64,000 bases of DNA, from the NCBI RefSeq assembly GCF_009852415.1, contig NZ_WOXS01000002.1:2068501-2132500 (forward strand). Reading direction: 5' to 3'. The position numbers and the translations under genes were made by a program. Positions 1-8,901 of this stretch are shown here, one piece after another. The stretch comes from Streptomyces sp. Tu 3180. GTDB taxonomy: Bacteria; Actinomycetota; Actinomycetes; Streptomycetales; Streptomycetaceae. The first letter of the stretch is position 1, and each line of letters starts with the position of its first letter. The notes under the pieces are model-generated. The model saw only the letters and a list, made by a program, of their open reading frames with translations, was not told the DNA's origin and ran no database searches.

Positions 1-444
1 TGGCGGACGGCGTTCGAGTCGGTGTTCCTGGGCGCGGTGCGGCTCGCCCGGGCCGCCGCCGCGGAACTGGGCGAGGGCGGTGTCATCGGCTTCGTGCTGT
101 CCGGCTCGGTGCACGAGCCGATCCCCGGCCTGACCATCTCCAACGGTCTGCGTCCCGGCCTCGCCGGTTTCGCCAAGTCCCTCGCGGACGAGCTGGGTCC
201 GCGCGGCATCCGCGTCGTCGGTCTGCTCCCCGGCCGCATCGACACCGACCGGGTGCGCGAACTGGACTCCCTCTCCGCCGATCCGGAGGCCACCCGCCGG
301 GCGGCCGAGTCGCGCATCCCGCTGCGCCGCTACGGCACCCCGCAGGAGTTCGGCCGCACGGCGGCGTTCCTCCTCTCCCCGGCGGCCTCCTACCTGTCGG
401 GCGTGATGCTGCCGGTGGACGGCGGGGTGCGGCACGGGTTCTAG
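1..444 (+). CDS. SDR family oxidoreductase, C-terminal part (cut by window edge)
   Basis: This is the C-terminal part of a short-chain dehydrogenase/reductase, an NAD(P)-dependent oxidoreductase family. The frame is open from the first base, so the N-terminal Rossmann glycine motif lies outside the window. The usual SDR ending is clear: ADELGPRGIRVVGLLPGRI followed by LSPAASYLSGVMLPVDGG. Where most SDRs have Tyr-x-x-x-Lys, this protein reads SNGLRPGL, so Tyr is Ser and Lys is Arg. A known SDR subgroup (BKR-like, CDD cd05344) has such an altered tetrad. The substrate is unknown. The gene converges on the amaP-like gene and is separated from it by strong inverted repeats. Confidence 0.85.
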   Translation, partial: WRTAFESVFLGAVRLARAAAAELGEGGVIGFVLSGSVHEPIPGLTISNGLRPGLAGFAKSLADELGPRGIRVVGLLPGRIDTDRVRELDSLSADPEATRRAAESRIPLRRYGTPQEFGRTAAFLLSPAASYLSGVMLPVDGGVRHGF

Positions 445-461
445 CTCCGCCGCCGGGCTTC

Positions 462-487
462 CCGCCCGCCCCGCAGCGGGCGGGCGG
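462..487. terminator. Hairpin after the SDR gene
   Basis: A perfect 10-bp inverted repeat (462-471 with 478-487, loop of 6) begins 17 bases after the SDR stop codon. It is GC-only with no U-tract, as is common for Streptomyces terminators. Confidence 0.6.
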
Positions 488-494
488 CCGCACG

Positions 495-558
495 CCGAGG
501 ACCCCGGCACGCCGAACGGCGGGCTCTCGCCGCGCTTTCGGCGGGTCGGGGTCCTCGG
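495..558. terminator. Second, larger inverted repeat between convergent genes
   Basis: The arms CCGAGGACCCCG (495-506) and CGGGGTCCTCGG (547-558) are perfect 12-bp complements. The 40-base interior contains further GCCG/CGGC pairing. It lies between two convergent genes and probably acts as a bidirectional terminator. Confidence 0.6.
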
Positions 559-606
559 ACGCCGTGGGGTGCGCGACCGGCCGGCCCGTGCCCGGCTGAT
601 CCGCCC

Positions 607-1194
607 TCAGCTGACCCGCTCCGCCCGGTGCCTGACGCCGTGCAGGCGCACCTCCGCCGGCAGGCCCGCGAGGCCCGTCGAGTCGCGGGCGTGGGCCAGG
701 GCGCCGGTGGCGAGGGCGTGCAGGACGGTCCCGGGGTCCGCGTGGGGCTCCAGGAGGAGGCGGACCCGGGCGCGCGGGGCGGTGCGGCGGCCGGCGAGCA
801 GGACGCGGGCCTGTGCGACGCCGTCGAGATGGCTCGCCTCCTCGGCGACGGCGCGCTCCAGCGCCCGGCCGCGCAGCGCCGCGCCCTCGCCGTCGCCGGT
901 GTCGACCAGCACCTCGGCCGGGCGCCGCCGGCGCACCACCGCGACCAGCCACCACAGACAGAGCAGGACCAGGAGGGCGAGGACGGCGAGGACGACCGGC
1001 CACCACCAGCCGTCGTCCTGCCACCGGGTCCGCTCGGCCTCGTCCAGCAGCACGTCGTGCCGCCCGTCGTGCAGCCACCAGGAGGGCGCCGGCGCTCCCA
1101 GCCCGATCGCCAGCACCGACCCGCCGAGGGCGAGCAGCACCAGGCCCGCGATCGCGAGCAGCACCCGGTTGACGCGTCCGAGCACCGCCCTCAT
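607..1194 (-). CDS. amaP: Alkaline shock response membrane anchor protein AmaP
   Basis: A 195-residue membrane protein. It has two hydrophobic segments, at about residues 12-32 and 65-88, the second followed by a basic VVRRRRP stretch, then a soluble C-terminal domain. This layout fits AmaP, which anchors Asp23-type proteins at the membrane in Firmicutes; the same role here is inferred from the neighbouring Asp23 genes. It is the last gene of a five-gene leftward operon and overlaps the preceding gene by 4 bases (ATGA). Its exact function in actinobacteria is not established. Confidence 0.75.
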   Translation of the reverse strand: MRAVLGRVNRVLLAIAGLVLLALGGSVLAIGLGAPAPSWWLHDGRHDVLLDEAERTRWQDDGWWWPVVLAVLALLVLLCLWWLVAVVRRRRPAEVLVDTGDGEGAALRGRALERAVAEEASHLDGVAQARVLLAGRRTAPRARVRLLLEPHADPGTVLHALATGALAHARDSTGLAGLPAEVRLHGVRHRAERVS

Positions 1195-1835
1195 CCCTTC
1201 CGGCCGGGCCGTCGCACGTGCACCGACAGCGCGGGCGGCCGGGCCAGGCCCAGCCCCCGGACCGCGTCGCCGAGCACCCTGTCCAGGTCGGCCCGCACCT
1301 CGTCCAGTCCGCGGAAGTGCGACACCGCGCGGACGTCGGCCTTGGTGCGCCTCATCCGCACCCGGACCGACTGCACGCCGGCCACCTCCATGGCCCGGTC
1401 CCGCAGCACCGTCGCGGCGGCGGCCCGGTGCAGTGCGGCGCGTACGCCGGGACGGGTGCGGCCCATCGGGAGCAGGGAGCGCAGTCCGGGGGTCAGGGCG
1501 AGCAGGAGCAGCCAGAGTCCGAGCGCGGCGGCGACGCCGGCGCCGACCAGCACCCAGGTGTCGTCCAGGGGCCGTTCGGCCAGGTTCCGGGTCAGCTCCC
1601 GGCGCCAGCTCATCGCGGGCCGGCCGGCGCGCACCGCCGCGAGGTCGTACAGGAACGCGCCCGCGACCAGCAGCGTCAGGAGCGCGAGCAGGCCCGCGGG
1701 CACCCGGCGGGCCGACCAGAAGCGCCGGGGCCGGTCCGCTGTGCCGTCCGCGGCCCGGGCGCCCTCGGGCACGGGCGGCGGGGTCTGCTCCAGGACCGTG
1801 CCCGCGGGCTCCTCGGTGTCCCGGGGTCCGCTCAT
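1191..1835 (-). CDS. DUF6286-type membrane protein of the Asp23 operon
   Basis: A 214-residue protein with two predicted membrane segments, near residues 48-66 and 98-118, and a basic C-terminal domain ending SVHVRRPGRKG. I chose the ATG at 1835, which overlaps the stop of the upstream Asp23 gene (ATGA), over the longer in-frame start at 1967 that would run deep into that gene. The position between an Asp23 gene and amaP is typical of actinobacterial alkaline-shock loci. Function unknown; it probably belongs to a membrane-bound Asp23 complex. Confidence 0.75.
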   Translation of the reverse strand: MSGPRDTEEPAGTVLEQTPPPVPEGARAADGTADRPRRFWSARRVPAGLLALLTLLVAGAFLYDLAAVRAGRPAMSWRRELTRNLAERPLDDTWVLVGAGVAAALGLWLLLLALTPGLRSLLPMGRTRPGVRAALHRAAAATVLRDRAMEVAGVQSVRVRMRRTKADVRAVSHFRGLDEVRADLDRVLGDAVRGLGLARPPALSVHVRRPGRKG

Positions 1836-2215
1836 CGGATCCTCCCTCGTACCGTGCGGAACTCGGCGGTCAGGTGCAGCCGTTCCACCTGGACGACGAC
1901 CTCCGGCACCTGCATGCCCGCCAGGGCGCCCACCCGCTCGGCCACATGGCGGCGCACCTGCCGGCACCGGCCGCCGATGTCGCCGGGGTAGTCGAGTTCG
2001 GCGTGCACCCGGACCCTGGCGCTGTCCTGGTGGACGACGACCGTGGCGTGCGGCGGGGCGGCGCCCGGCGGGAGCGCTCCGACCGCCTCGCGGGCCGCCT
2101 GGGAGGCGATCTTCGCCACCACCCGGTCGGCGATCGTGGTGGCACCGCGCTCCCCCGGCGGTACCACGGCCGGTCCCCCGCCGGGTTCACCGGTGCCCGC
2201 GCTCACCACCGTCAC
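1832..2215 (-). CDS. Asp23/Gls24 family envelope stress protein (short paralogue)
   Basis: A 127-residue Asp23/Gls24 domain protein. It has the family opening TTIADRVVAKIASQAARE and then strands such as ATVVVHQDSARVRVHAELDY. Asp23 proteins are cytosolic and are tethered to the membrane by AmaP, and are linked to envelope stress. The gene overlaps its neighbours by 4 bases on both sides, so it is probably co-transcribed and translationally coupled. It is a diverged paralogue of the Asp23 protein encoded at 2459-2950, and the name rests on the domain match only. Confidence 0.8.
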   Translation of the reverse strand: MTVVSAGTGEPGGGPAVVPPGERGATTIADRVVAKIASQAAREAVGALPPGAAPPHATVVVHQDSARVRVHAELDYPGDIGGRCRQVRRHVAERVGALAGMQVPEVVVQVERLHLTAEFRTVRGRIR

Positions 2216-2397
2216 CGCTGCCGCTCGTCACGGGGACGGAAGAAGTCGCCGAACTCCAGGTCCCCCTGGAGGAACCGCCCGACGACGAACCCGACGGCAC
2301 CCAGGGCCGCCACCAGCAGGAAAGCCCCGAATCCGCCGAAATACCCGGCGAAGCCCAGCGCCATGCCGGCGATCATGCCGACCACGGCCATGCTCAT
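2212..2397 (-). CDS. Small membrane protein (DUF2273-like)
   Basis: A 61-residue protein, almost wholly hydrophobic from residue 3 to about 42 (two short membrane spans rich in Gly and Ala), ending in a charged tail with DFFRPRDERQR. Small DUF2273-type proteins commonly sit in Asp23 operons, which supports the call. It overlaps the next gene by 4 bases and lies 61 bases after the first Asp23 gene. Confidence 0.75.
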   Translation of the reverse strand: MSMAVVGMIAGMALGFAGYFGGFGAFLLVAALGAVGFVVGRFLQGDLEFGDFFRPRDERQR

Positions 2398-2458
2398 GGT
2401 GCGCTCCTCAGCTCCTCAGCGATCCGCCGTCCAGGCGGGCCGTCCGCACTCCGGTGCC

Positions 2459-2950
2459 TCACTGGAGCCGTGGCTCCGGCTCTTCTTCCTCCTCCTCGGG
2501 CAGCTTGACGTCGCTCACCGCGATGTTGACCTCGACCACCTCCAGGCCGGTCATCCGCTCGACCGCCGCGACGACGTTCTCCCGCACGGCCCTGGCGACG
2601 TCGGAGATGGAGACGCCGTAGTCGACGACGATCTCCAGGTCGAGCGCGGTCTGCACCTCGCCGACCTCGACCTTCACGCCGCGCGTCACCGACTTGGAGC
2701 CGCCCGGCACCCGGTCGCGCACGGCGCCGAAGGTCCGCGACAGCCCGCTGCCCAGGGCGTGCACACCGAGCACGTCCCGCGCGGCCAGTCCCGCGATCTT
2801 CTCCACGACCCCGTCGGCGATGGTGGTGCGGCCACGGGTGGCCGGGTCGCCGCCGCCGCGCCGGGTCGGCTGACCCTTGCGCACGCTGGTCTCCGGGAAG
2901 TTCTCGATCTCCGCGGCCCTCGTCGGGCCTCCCTCGGTCATGTCCGTCAT
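2459..2950 (-). CDS. Asp23/Gls24 family envelope stress response protein
   Basis: A 163-residue Asp23 protein and the first gene of the alkaline-shock operon. The core reads TTIADGVVEKIAGLAARDV, followed by ALDLEIVVDYGVSISDVARA. The tail is acidic (KLPEEEEEEPEPRLQ). The start is set at the ATG at 2950, which has AAGGGA nine bases upstream; longer in-frame starts would run into the divergent gene. Asp23 proteins form membrane-associated assemblies through AmaP and respond to envelope or alkaline stress in Firmicutes. Confidence 0.85.
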   Translation of the reverse strand: MTDMTEGGPTRAAEIENFPETSVRKGQPTRRGGGDPATRGRTTIADGVVEKIAGLAARDVLGVHALGSGLSRTFGAVRDRVPGGSKSVTRGVKVEVGEVQTALDLEIVVDYGVSISDVARAVRENVVAAVERMTGLEVVEVNIAVSDVKLPEEEEEEPEPRLQ

Positions 2951-3035
2951 CGCCGTACGTCCCTTCGATCGTCCTCTTTGACCACGGTATGCGCGGTTCC
3001 GCGGTATTGCGCCGGTTGTACGGCAGGCTGGAGGA

Positions 3036-3755
3036 ATGACGGCGGACGGGTGGGCGCACGCGGTGCGGCAGCAGGTGGGACTGGGCAGGTTCCTGCCCCT
3101 GGGCGGTCCGCGCGACGGCGCGTGGATCACGGAGCGAGCCGCCGAGGCGGCGCTCCGGCACACGGCGGCGCGCGGTGTACCGGGCGTGCGCCTGGACGGG
3201 GTGCGCATCGCGCTCGCCGACCCGGACCGGACGGACGAGCCGGCCGTCCCGCCCCCGCCGGGCGCGCTGCCGCCGGGCGCGCTGCGGTTGACCGCGGAGT
3301 TCGCGGCCACGGCGGCGCAGCCGCTGCCGGCGACGGCGTCCCGCCTGCGTGCGGCGCTGGCGGACGCCGCGGCGGAACGGCTCGGGCTGTCGGTCGCGGA
3401 GGTGGACCTGCGGGCGACGGAACTGCTGGACGAGGAGCCGGCTCCGGCCCCGCCCGCCGCGCCGCCGGAGCCGGAACCCCGGGCCGCCGAACCCGGCGAC
3501 TCCGAGACCGGCCGGGTGGCGGCGGCGGTGCTCGCCGTGCCGGGGGTGACCCGGCTGACGGGCGCGACGGGCCGCCCGGTGCAGCTGACGGAGCGGCCGG
3601 GCGGGGCCGCGCTGCCCCGCCGTCACGTGCGCGTGGACCTCGCGGTCCGGGCGGACCACCGGGCGCTGGACGTGGCCCGGGCGGTCCGCGCGGCGGTGTC
3701 GGAGGCGCTGCCGGACCGCCCGACGGTGGCGGTGCTGGTCACGGCGGTCGACTGA
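3036..3755 (+). CDS. Asp23-locus protein with two Asp23-like halves
   Basis: A 239-residue soluble protein divergent from the Asp23 operon (85 bp between starts). Databases tend to label such proteins 'nucleopolyhedrovirus P10 family', which says nothing about function. The two halves, about residues 1-130 and 160-239, each resemble the Asp23 fold: a 'GVPGVRLDGVRI' or 'VPGVTRLTG' strand, an 'LRLTAEF' or 'HVRVDLAV' strand, and a following helix. The second half carries DVARAVRAAV, nearly the same as DVARAVRENV in the neighbouring Asp23 protein. A Pro/Glu-rich linker joins them. GGAGG lies only one base from the ATG, so the start is uncertain. Confidence 0.75.
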   Translation: MTADGWAHAVRQQVGLGRFLPLGGPRDGAWITERAAEAALRHTAARGVPGVRLDGVRIALADPDRTDEPAVPPPPGALPPGALRLTAEFAATAAQPLPATASRLRAALADAAAERLGLSVAEVDLRATELLDEEPAPAPPAAPPEPEPRAAEPGDSETGRVAAAVLAVPGVTRLTGATGRPVQLTERPGGAALPRRHVRVDLAVRADHRALDVARAVRAAVSEALPDRPTVAVLVTAVD

Positions 3756-3760
3756 CCGCC

Positions 3761-3797
3761 CGGCGCCCCCGGCGGCACCGGTCGTGCCCGGGCGCCG
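3761..3797. terminator. Hairpin between convergent genes
   Basis: CGGCGCCC (3761-3768) pairs with GGGCGCCG (3790-3797). It sits in the 57-bp gap between two convergent genes, so a bidirectional terminator is likely. The arms are only 8 bp and there is no T-tract. Confidence 0.45.
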
Positions 3798-3812
3798 CCG
3801 ACGGCCGGTGGG

Positions 3813-4616
3813 CTACTCGCCGAGGCCGGCCAGGTCCCGCAGGCGGCGGCCCTGCGCGGCGCGCTCGGCGACCCGCTGCTCCTCGTAGGTGCGGTCCTGC
3901 GCGCCGCGCAGCAGCGCCTTGGTCTCGATCACGGCGTCCCGGGGCGCGGCCAGCAGCGCCGCGGCCAGGTCCCGCACCGCCCCGTCCAGCTCGCCGGCGG
4001 GCACGGCGAGGTTGGCCAGGCCGGTGCTCACGGCCTCCTCGGCCGTGACGAAGCGCCCGGTCGCGCAGATCTCCAGCGCGCGGGCGTAGCCGACGAGCCC
4101 GACCAGCGGGTGGGTGCCGGTCAGGTCCGGGACGAGCCCGAGGCTGGTCTCGCGCATGGCGAACTGCACGTCGTCCGCGACGACGCGCAGGTCACAGGCG
4201 AGGGCCAGCTGGAAACCGGCCCCGATGGCGTGCCCCTGCACCGCCGCGACGGACACGATGTCGCTGCGCCGCCACCAGGTGAACGCCTCCTGGTACTCGG
4301 CGATGGTCGCGTCCAGCGTGGCGTCGTCACCGCGCGCGAGGTCGACGAACGACGGCTCGCCGTCGAAGCCCTCGGGCGTGAACGCCTGCCGGTCGAGTCC
4401 GGCGGAGAAGGACTTGCCCTCACCGCGCAGCACCACGACGCGGACGGAACCGGGCAGCAGCCGGCCCGCCTCGGTCAGCGCCCGCCACAGAGCGGGGCTC
4501 TGCGCGTTGCGCTTGGCGGGGTTGGTCAGCGTCACCGTGGCGATCGCGTCGTCGACGGTGAGCCGTACGCCGTCCTTGTCGAGTACCGGACCGAGGTCCT
4601 GGGCGGACGAAGCCAT
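3813..4616 (-). CDS. Enoyl-CoA hydratase/isomerase family protein
   Basis: A 267-residue crotonase-family protein, full length for the family. Crotonases act on acyl-CoA thioesters, and the oxyanion-hole segments are visible: GKSFSAGLDRQAF near residue 70 and IGAGFQLALACDLRV near residue 130. The segment MRETSLGLVPDLTGTHPL aligns with the active-site region, but the canonical second Glu is not obvious, so hydratase activity is not certain. GGAGG lies six bases before the ATG at 4616. It stands alone between two hairpins. The substrate is unknown. Confidence 0.85.
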   Translation of the reverse strand: MASSAQDLGPVLDKDGVRLTVDDAIATVTLTNPAKRNAQSPALWRALTEAGRLLPGSVRVVVLRGEGKSFSAGLDRQAFTPEGFDGEPSFVDLARGDDATLDATIAEYQEAFTWWRRSDIVSVAAVQGHAIGAGFQLALACDLRVVADDVQFAMRETSLGLVPDLTGTHPLVGLVGYARALEICATGRFVTAEEAVSTGLANLAVPAGELDGAVRDLAAALLAAPRDAVIETKALLRGAQDRTYEEQRVAERAAQGRRLRDLAGLGE

Positions 4617-4704
4617 GGGGCGCCTCCGATGGGTGCGGTCGTCTTCCGTGCCGTACGACGGGGCCGGGCCCGTCCTGCGGCACAGCTAAGTGACTGCACA
4701 GTAA

Positions 4705-4736
4705 CCACCCGGCCGGTCAGTCGGCCGACCGGGTGG
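4705..4736. terminator. Hairpin after gbn
   Basis: CCACCCGG (4705-4712) pairs with CCGGGTGG (4729-4736), with some further pairing inside. It lies 28 bases after the gbn stop and suggests that gbn is a single-gene transcript. Confidence 0.5.
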
Positions 4737-4764
4737 CCACCCTCGGGATCCGGGGCGCCCGGGG

Positions 4765-4986
4765 TCAGGCCGAAGCGGCCTTCTTGCCCCGCGTCGCCCC
4801 GCCACGCCCTCGGAGCGTGACGCCCGACTCACTGAGCATGCGGTGCACGAAGCCATACGAGCGGCCGGTCTCCTCGGCCAACGCCCGGATGCTCGCACCG
4901 GCGTCGTACTTCTTCTTCAGGTCTGCCGCGAGCTTGTCGCGCGCGGCGCCGGTCACCCGGCTGCCCTTCTTCAGAGTCTCGGCCAC
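4765..4986 (-). CDS. gbn: Small nucleoid-associated helix-turn-helix protein Gbn
   Basis: A 73-residue basic protein: VAETLKKGSRVTGAARDKL, then a helix-turn-helix (ASIRALAEETGRSYGFVHRM) and a basic tail GRGGATRGKKAASA. It matches the conserved Streptomyces protein I recall as SCO1839 or Gbn, described as a nucleoid-associated protein that binds GATC sites. The start is the GTG at 4986, with GGAGG five bases upstream; the in-frame ATG at 5031 has no such site and would give 88 residues. It lies between the ABC-F gene and a crotonase, with its own long upstream region rich in GATC. Confidence 0.8.
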   Translation of the reverse strand: MAETLKKGSRVTGAARDKLAADLKKKYDAGASIRALAEETGRSYGFVHRMLSESGVTLRGRGGATRGKKAASA

Positions 4987-5369
4987 CCGTGCCTCCTCAT
5001 GGGAAGTGCGCTCTGGTCTCCTCATGATCACCCCTCCCGGGCTTCATGGCCACCCATTCGGCAAGGTCCGTGAGACAAGGTTGTGACGACGGGAGCGCGT
5101 CCCCACATACGGAATCCGAGATTCCATACGGTGCCGCCGGTACCGCCGAACGGGTTCCCTCGCGAAGCCCCAGGTCAGAAAGGCGCGGCGGCCGCGCCCC
5201 GCCACAGCGGGGACACGGCCGCAATTGGTTGTAGGACACACCTCGGTATGAGGAGATCTCACACGAATGATGGATCACGGGTGGGCCGAATGATCCATAC
5301 CCAGTGGATCACCTGTTCGATCAACCCGGGCTGACCGCCCGCGGACTCCCCGGACGGCCCGCCGCCCGC
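4987..5369. other. Upstream region of gbn (no gene seen)
   Basis: This 383-bp stretch between the ABC-F stop and the gbn start shows no convincing coding sequence; the ORFs in it have mixed third-base composition. It is AT-richer than its surroundings from about 5040 to 5335. It holds six GATC tetramers: five between 5255 and 5322 and one at 5026-5029. It presumably carries the gbn promoter, which I cannot place with confidence. Confidence 0.6.
5255..5322. promoter_or_regulatory. Cluster of five GATC sites upstream of gbn
   Basis: GATC occurs at 5255, 5273, 5292, 5307 and 5319. At about 72 percent GC, one GATC per about 390 bp is expected, so five in 68 bp is a clear excess. The downstream gene appears to encode a GATC-binding nucleoid protein, so autoregulation is a natural inference. 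Confidence 0.5.
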
Positions 5370-6968
<1,599 letters not shown>

Positions 6969-7021
6969 GGACAGACTCCTGGGGAGGTGGCGGGATGGGC
7001 GGCTGAGGACGTTCCCGCCGT

Positions 7022-7054
7022 CTAATGCGCGAGGAGAATGGCCATGCGAGCCAT
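7022..7054 (-). other. Candidate leader peptide ORF upstream of the ABC-F gene
   Basis: On the minus strand an ATG at 7054 opens MARMAILLAH and stops at TAG (7024-7022). If TAGAAT (7058-7053) is the -10 box, transcription would start close to the second ATG (7045), giving a leaderless MAILLAH. There is no Shine-Dalgarno site. ABC-F genes in other bacteria are often controlled through short leader peptides. This is a weak candidate. Confidence 0.2.
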
Positions 7055-7057
7055 TCT
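7035..7057. repeat. Perfect inverted repeat AGAATGGC-N7-GCCATTCT
   Basis: The arms at 7035-7042 and 7050-7057 are exact complements, 67-89 bp upstream of the ABC-F start. It overlaps the possible -10 element and the candidate leader ORF, so it could be an operator or an mRNA hairpin. Confidence 0.5.
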
Positions 7058-7324
7058 AACGGGGCCGTGCAACCGGTTTTCCGGCGCGCGGGTCCGGCCG
7101 CGCGCCGCCCCGCACCGTCCCTCCTCCCCGCGCGGACGGCCCGGGGCGCCCGGCGCACACCACCGGCGCGCGGTGCGGCGGGGCGCGCGGATCCCGGTGC
7201 CCGTGACGGACCGGGACCGCGGCTCGCGGGACCGCGCGGCCCGGGGCCTCGGGGGCGGCGTCCGGAGCTCCGGCACGCGCCCCAGGGCCGGGACCGGGGC
7301 GCGGGGGCCTGCGGGCCGGCGGTG

Positions 7325-8656
7325 TCAGCCCCCGGTGTGCACCTGGAAGGCGGCCCGGCGGACGGCCTTGGCCAGGGCGGGATCGGGGTGCGCGGCGGCG
7401 AGCGCGACCAGGACCTGCACGGTGCGCGGGTGGCCGACGGCGCGCACCTCGTTGAGCAGTGCGGGAACGGTCGGCTGCACCGCGGACTCCAGGTGCCGGA
7501 CCAGCAGGGGACCCTCACCGTGGTCGGCGACGGCGGCCGCGGTGTCCACCCACAGCCAGGTCGCCTCCTCGCGGGTGAGGACCTCGTGGGCGTCCTCGGG
7601 GTCGGCGCCGTCGTGCTCGGCGAGCCACAGCAGGGCGTAGGGCCGCAGTGTCGGCTCGTCGAGCACGGCGCGGACCTCGGGCTCGGCGGGGGCGCCGACC
7701 ACGCGCAGGGCCTCGAAGGCGAGGCCGCGCAGCAGGGCGTCCTCGCCCCGGGCGGCGCCGATCAGCTCGGTGACGGCGCTGCCGACCGGGCGGGCGGCGA
7801 GCCAGGCGCGGTACTCGGCGCGGGCCGCGTTGGGCCGCAGCCGGGCGCAGCCGCGGAGCATGTCCTCGGCGCCCTGCTCGATGTTCCCGGCGGGGCTCTG
7901 CGCGGCGACGCAGATCTGCTCCAGCTTGACCCACACCGCCCAGCTGCCGAGCGGGGTGAGCGTGGCCTGCCCGTCGCCGCAGGTGAGGGCGCCGACGGAG
8001 GCGAGGGCGTGCAGGGCCCAGTCGAGCAGCGGCTCGAGCGGGGCGTCGGCGACGACCGGCTCGGCGGGCGCGGGGCGGTGGGCCCGGGACTGCGGGACGT
8101 AGTCGATCTCGCAGCGCTCCGTGCGCAGTTCGGTGACCCGTTGCTGCAGGAGGTCGAGGAGCTGCGGCACGGGCACCGGGCCGGCGGACAGCTGGAGGAA
8201 GGAGAGCACCTGGGGCATGGCCGAGACGACCTCGGCGACGGCGGCGGGCTCGTACTCCTCGGGCTCCGGGTGGGCCAGCGACCAGGCGTCGAAGAGGGCG
8301 ACCCAGCCGCGCAGCACGGCGCTGTCGTCGCGGTCCCAGGCGCGCAGCCGCCAGCCGGGGCGGGCGGTGTCGCCGTGCACCTCGATGAGGCCGGCCAGGC
8401 GGGCGGTGTCCCAGTCGGCGCGGACCTGAGCCGGGGTCAGGCCCAGGTCGCGGGCCGCCCGTTCCGCCGTCGCGTCGGAGAGGGTGGCCTTGCCGTCGGC
8501 GGTGGCGCCCCGGCCGGGGCCGAGCGCGGCGTCGGCCCAGCGGGCGACGCGGGCCGCGCCGGCCAGACCGGAGCGCGCCATTCTGGCCAGTTCCGCCGGT
8601 GCCGGGGTGCCCTCCGGGGGGCGCGGCGCGGGGCGGCGCGGGCGCCGCTGGTTCAT
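7325..8656 (-). CDS. Conserved hypothetical protein, Ala/Leu-rich helical
   Basis: I do not recognise a named family. From the ATG at 8656 the protein has 443 residues. It opens with an Arg/Pro-rich stretch (NQRRPRRPAPRPPEG). The middle resembles winged-helix-like segments (SDATAERAARDLGLTPAQVRADW). The C-terminal third is built of short Ala/Leu helices that look like HEAT-type repeats. No signal peptide or membrane span is seen. The third-base bias is strong, so it is coding. The start is uncertain: an in-frame GTG at 8731 is also possible, and neither has a strong ribosome site. Confidence 0.65.
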   Translation of the reverse strand: MNQRRPRRPAPRPPEGTPAPAELARMARSGLAGAARVARWADAALGPGRGATADGKATLSDATAERAARDLGLTPAQVRADWDTARLAGLIEVHGDTARPGWRLRAWDRDDSAVLRGWVALFDAWSLAHPEPEEYEPAAVAEVVSAMPQVLSFLQLSAGPVPVPQLLDLLQQRVTELRTERCEIDYVPQSRAHRPAPAEPVVADAPLEPLLDWALHALASVGALTCGDGQATLTPLGSWAVWVKLEQICVAAQSPAGNIEQGAEDMLRGCARLRPNAARAEYRAWLAARPVGSAVTELIGAARGEDALLRGLAFEALRVVGAPAEPEVRAVLDEPTLRPYALLWLAEHDGADPEDAHEVLTREEATWLWVDTAAAVADHGEGPLLVRHLESAVQPTVPALLNEVRAVGHPRTVQVLVALAAAHPDPALAKAVRRAAFQVHTGG

Positions 8657-8901
8657 CGCTCTGGGGGCGGCGGCCAGGGGTCGCGGGCGGACGAGTCGGA
8701 GCCTGGAGTCGCGCGGGATACGGGACGTCACGGGTGCAGTCTCGCGGTTGACGGTCCGAAAACCCAAACGGAATGTCACGGTGGGCGAGCGGGATGGCCA
8801 ACGCACCGGGTCCGCCGGGGACCGGAGGGAGGGAAACAGGCCAGTGGTACGGCGCTAAACGGAATCCTCGGGACCGGCGCCCGGCCGGCCGCGGGCAACG
8901 A

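Larger units (their letters stand above)
6969..7324. other. Upstream region of the ABC-F gene
   Basis: About 356 bp between the ABC-F start and the next leftward gene. The right part (about 7080-7324) is very GC-rich without a supported ORF. The left part holds the perfect 8-bp inverted repeat at 7035-7057 and a tiny ORF on the minus strand (7022-7054). TAGAAT at 7058-7053 (minus strand) looks like a -10 element, but no good -35 is visible. Confidence 0.5.

Noticed and set aside
569..4048. A 1,159-residue rightward frame across the Asp23 operon
   Set aside because: It is antisense to five well-supported overlapping genes and is Arg/Ala/Pro-rich without domains.
5046..5334. Short ORFs on both strands upstream of gbn
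   Set aside because: They overlap each other in several frames, lack ribosome sites and have mixed third-base composition; the region looks regulatory.
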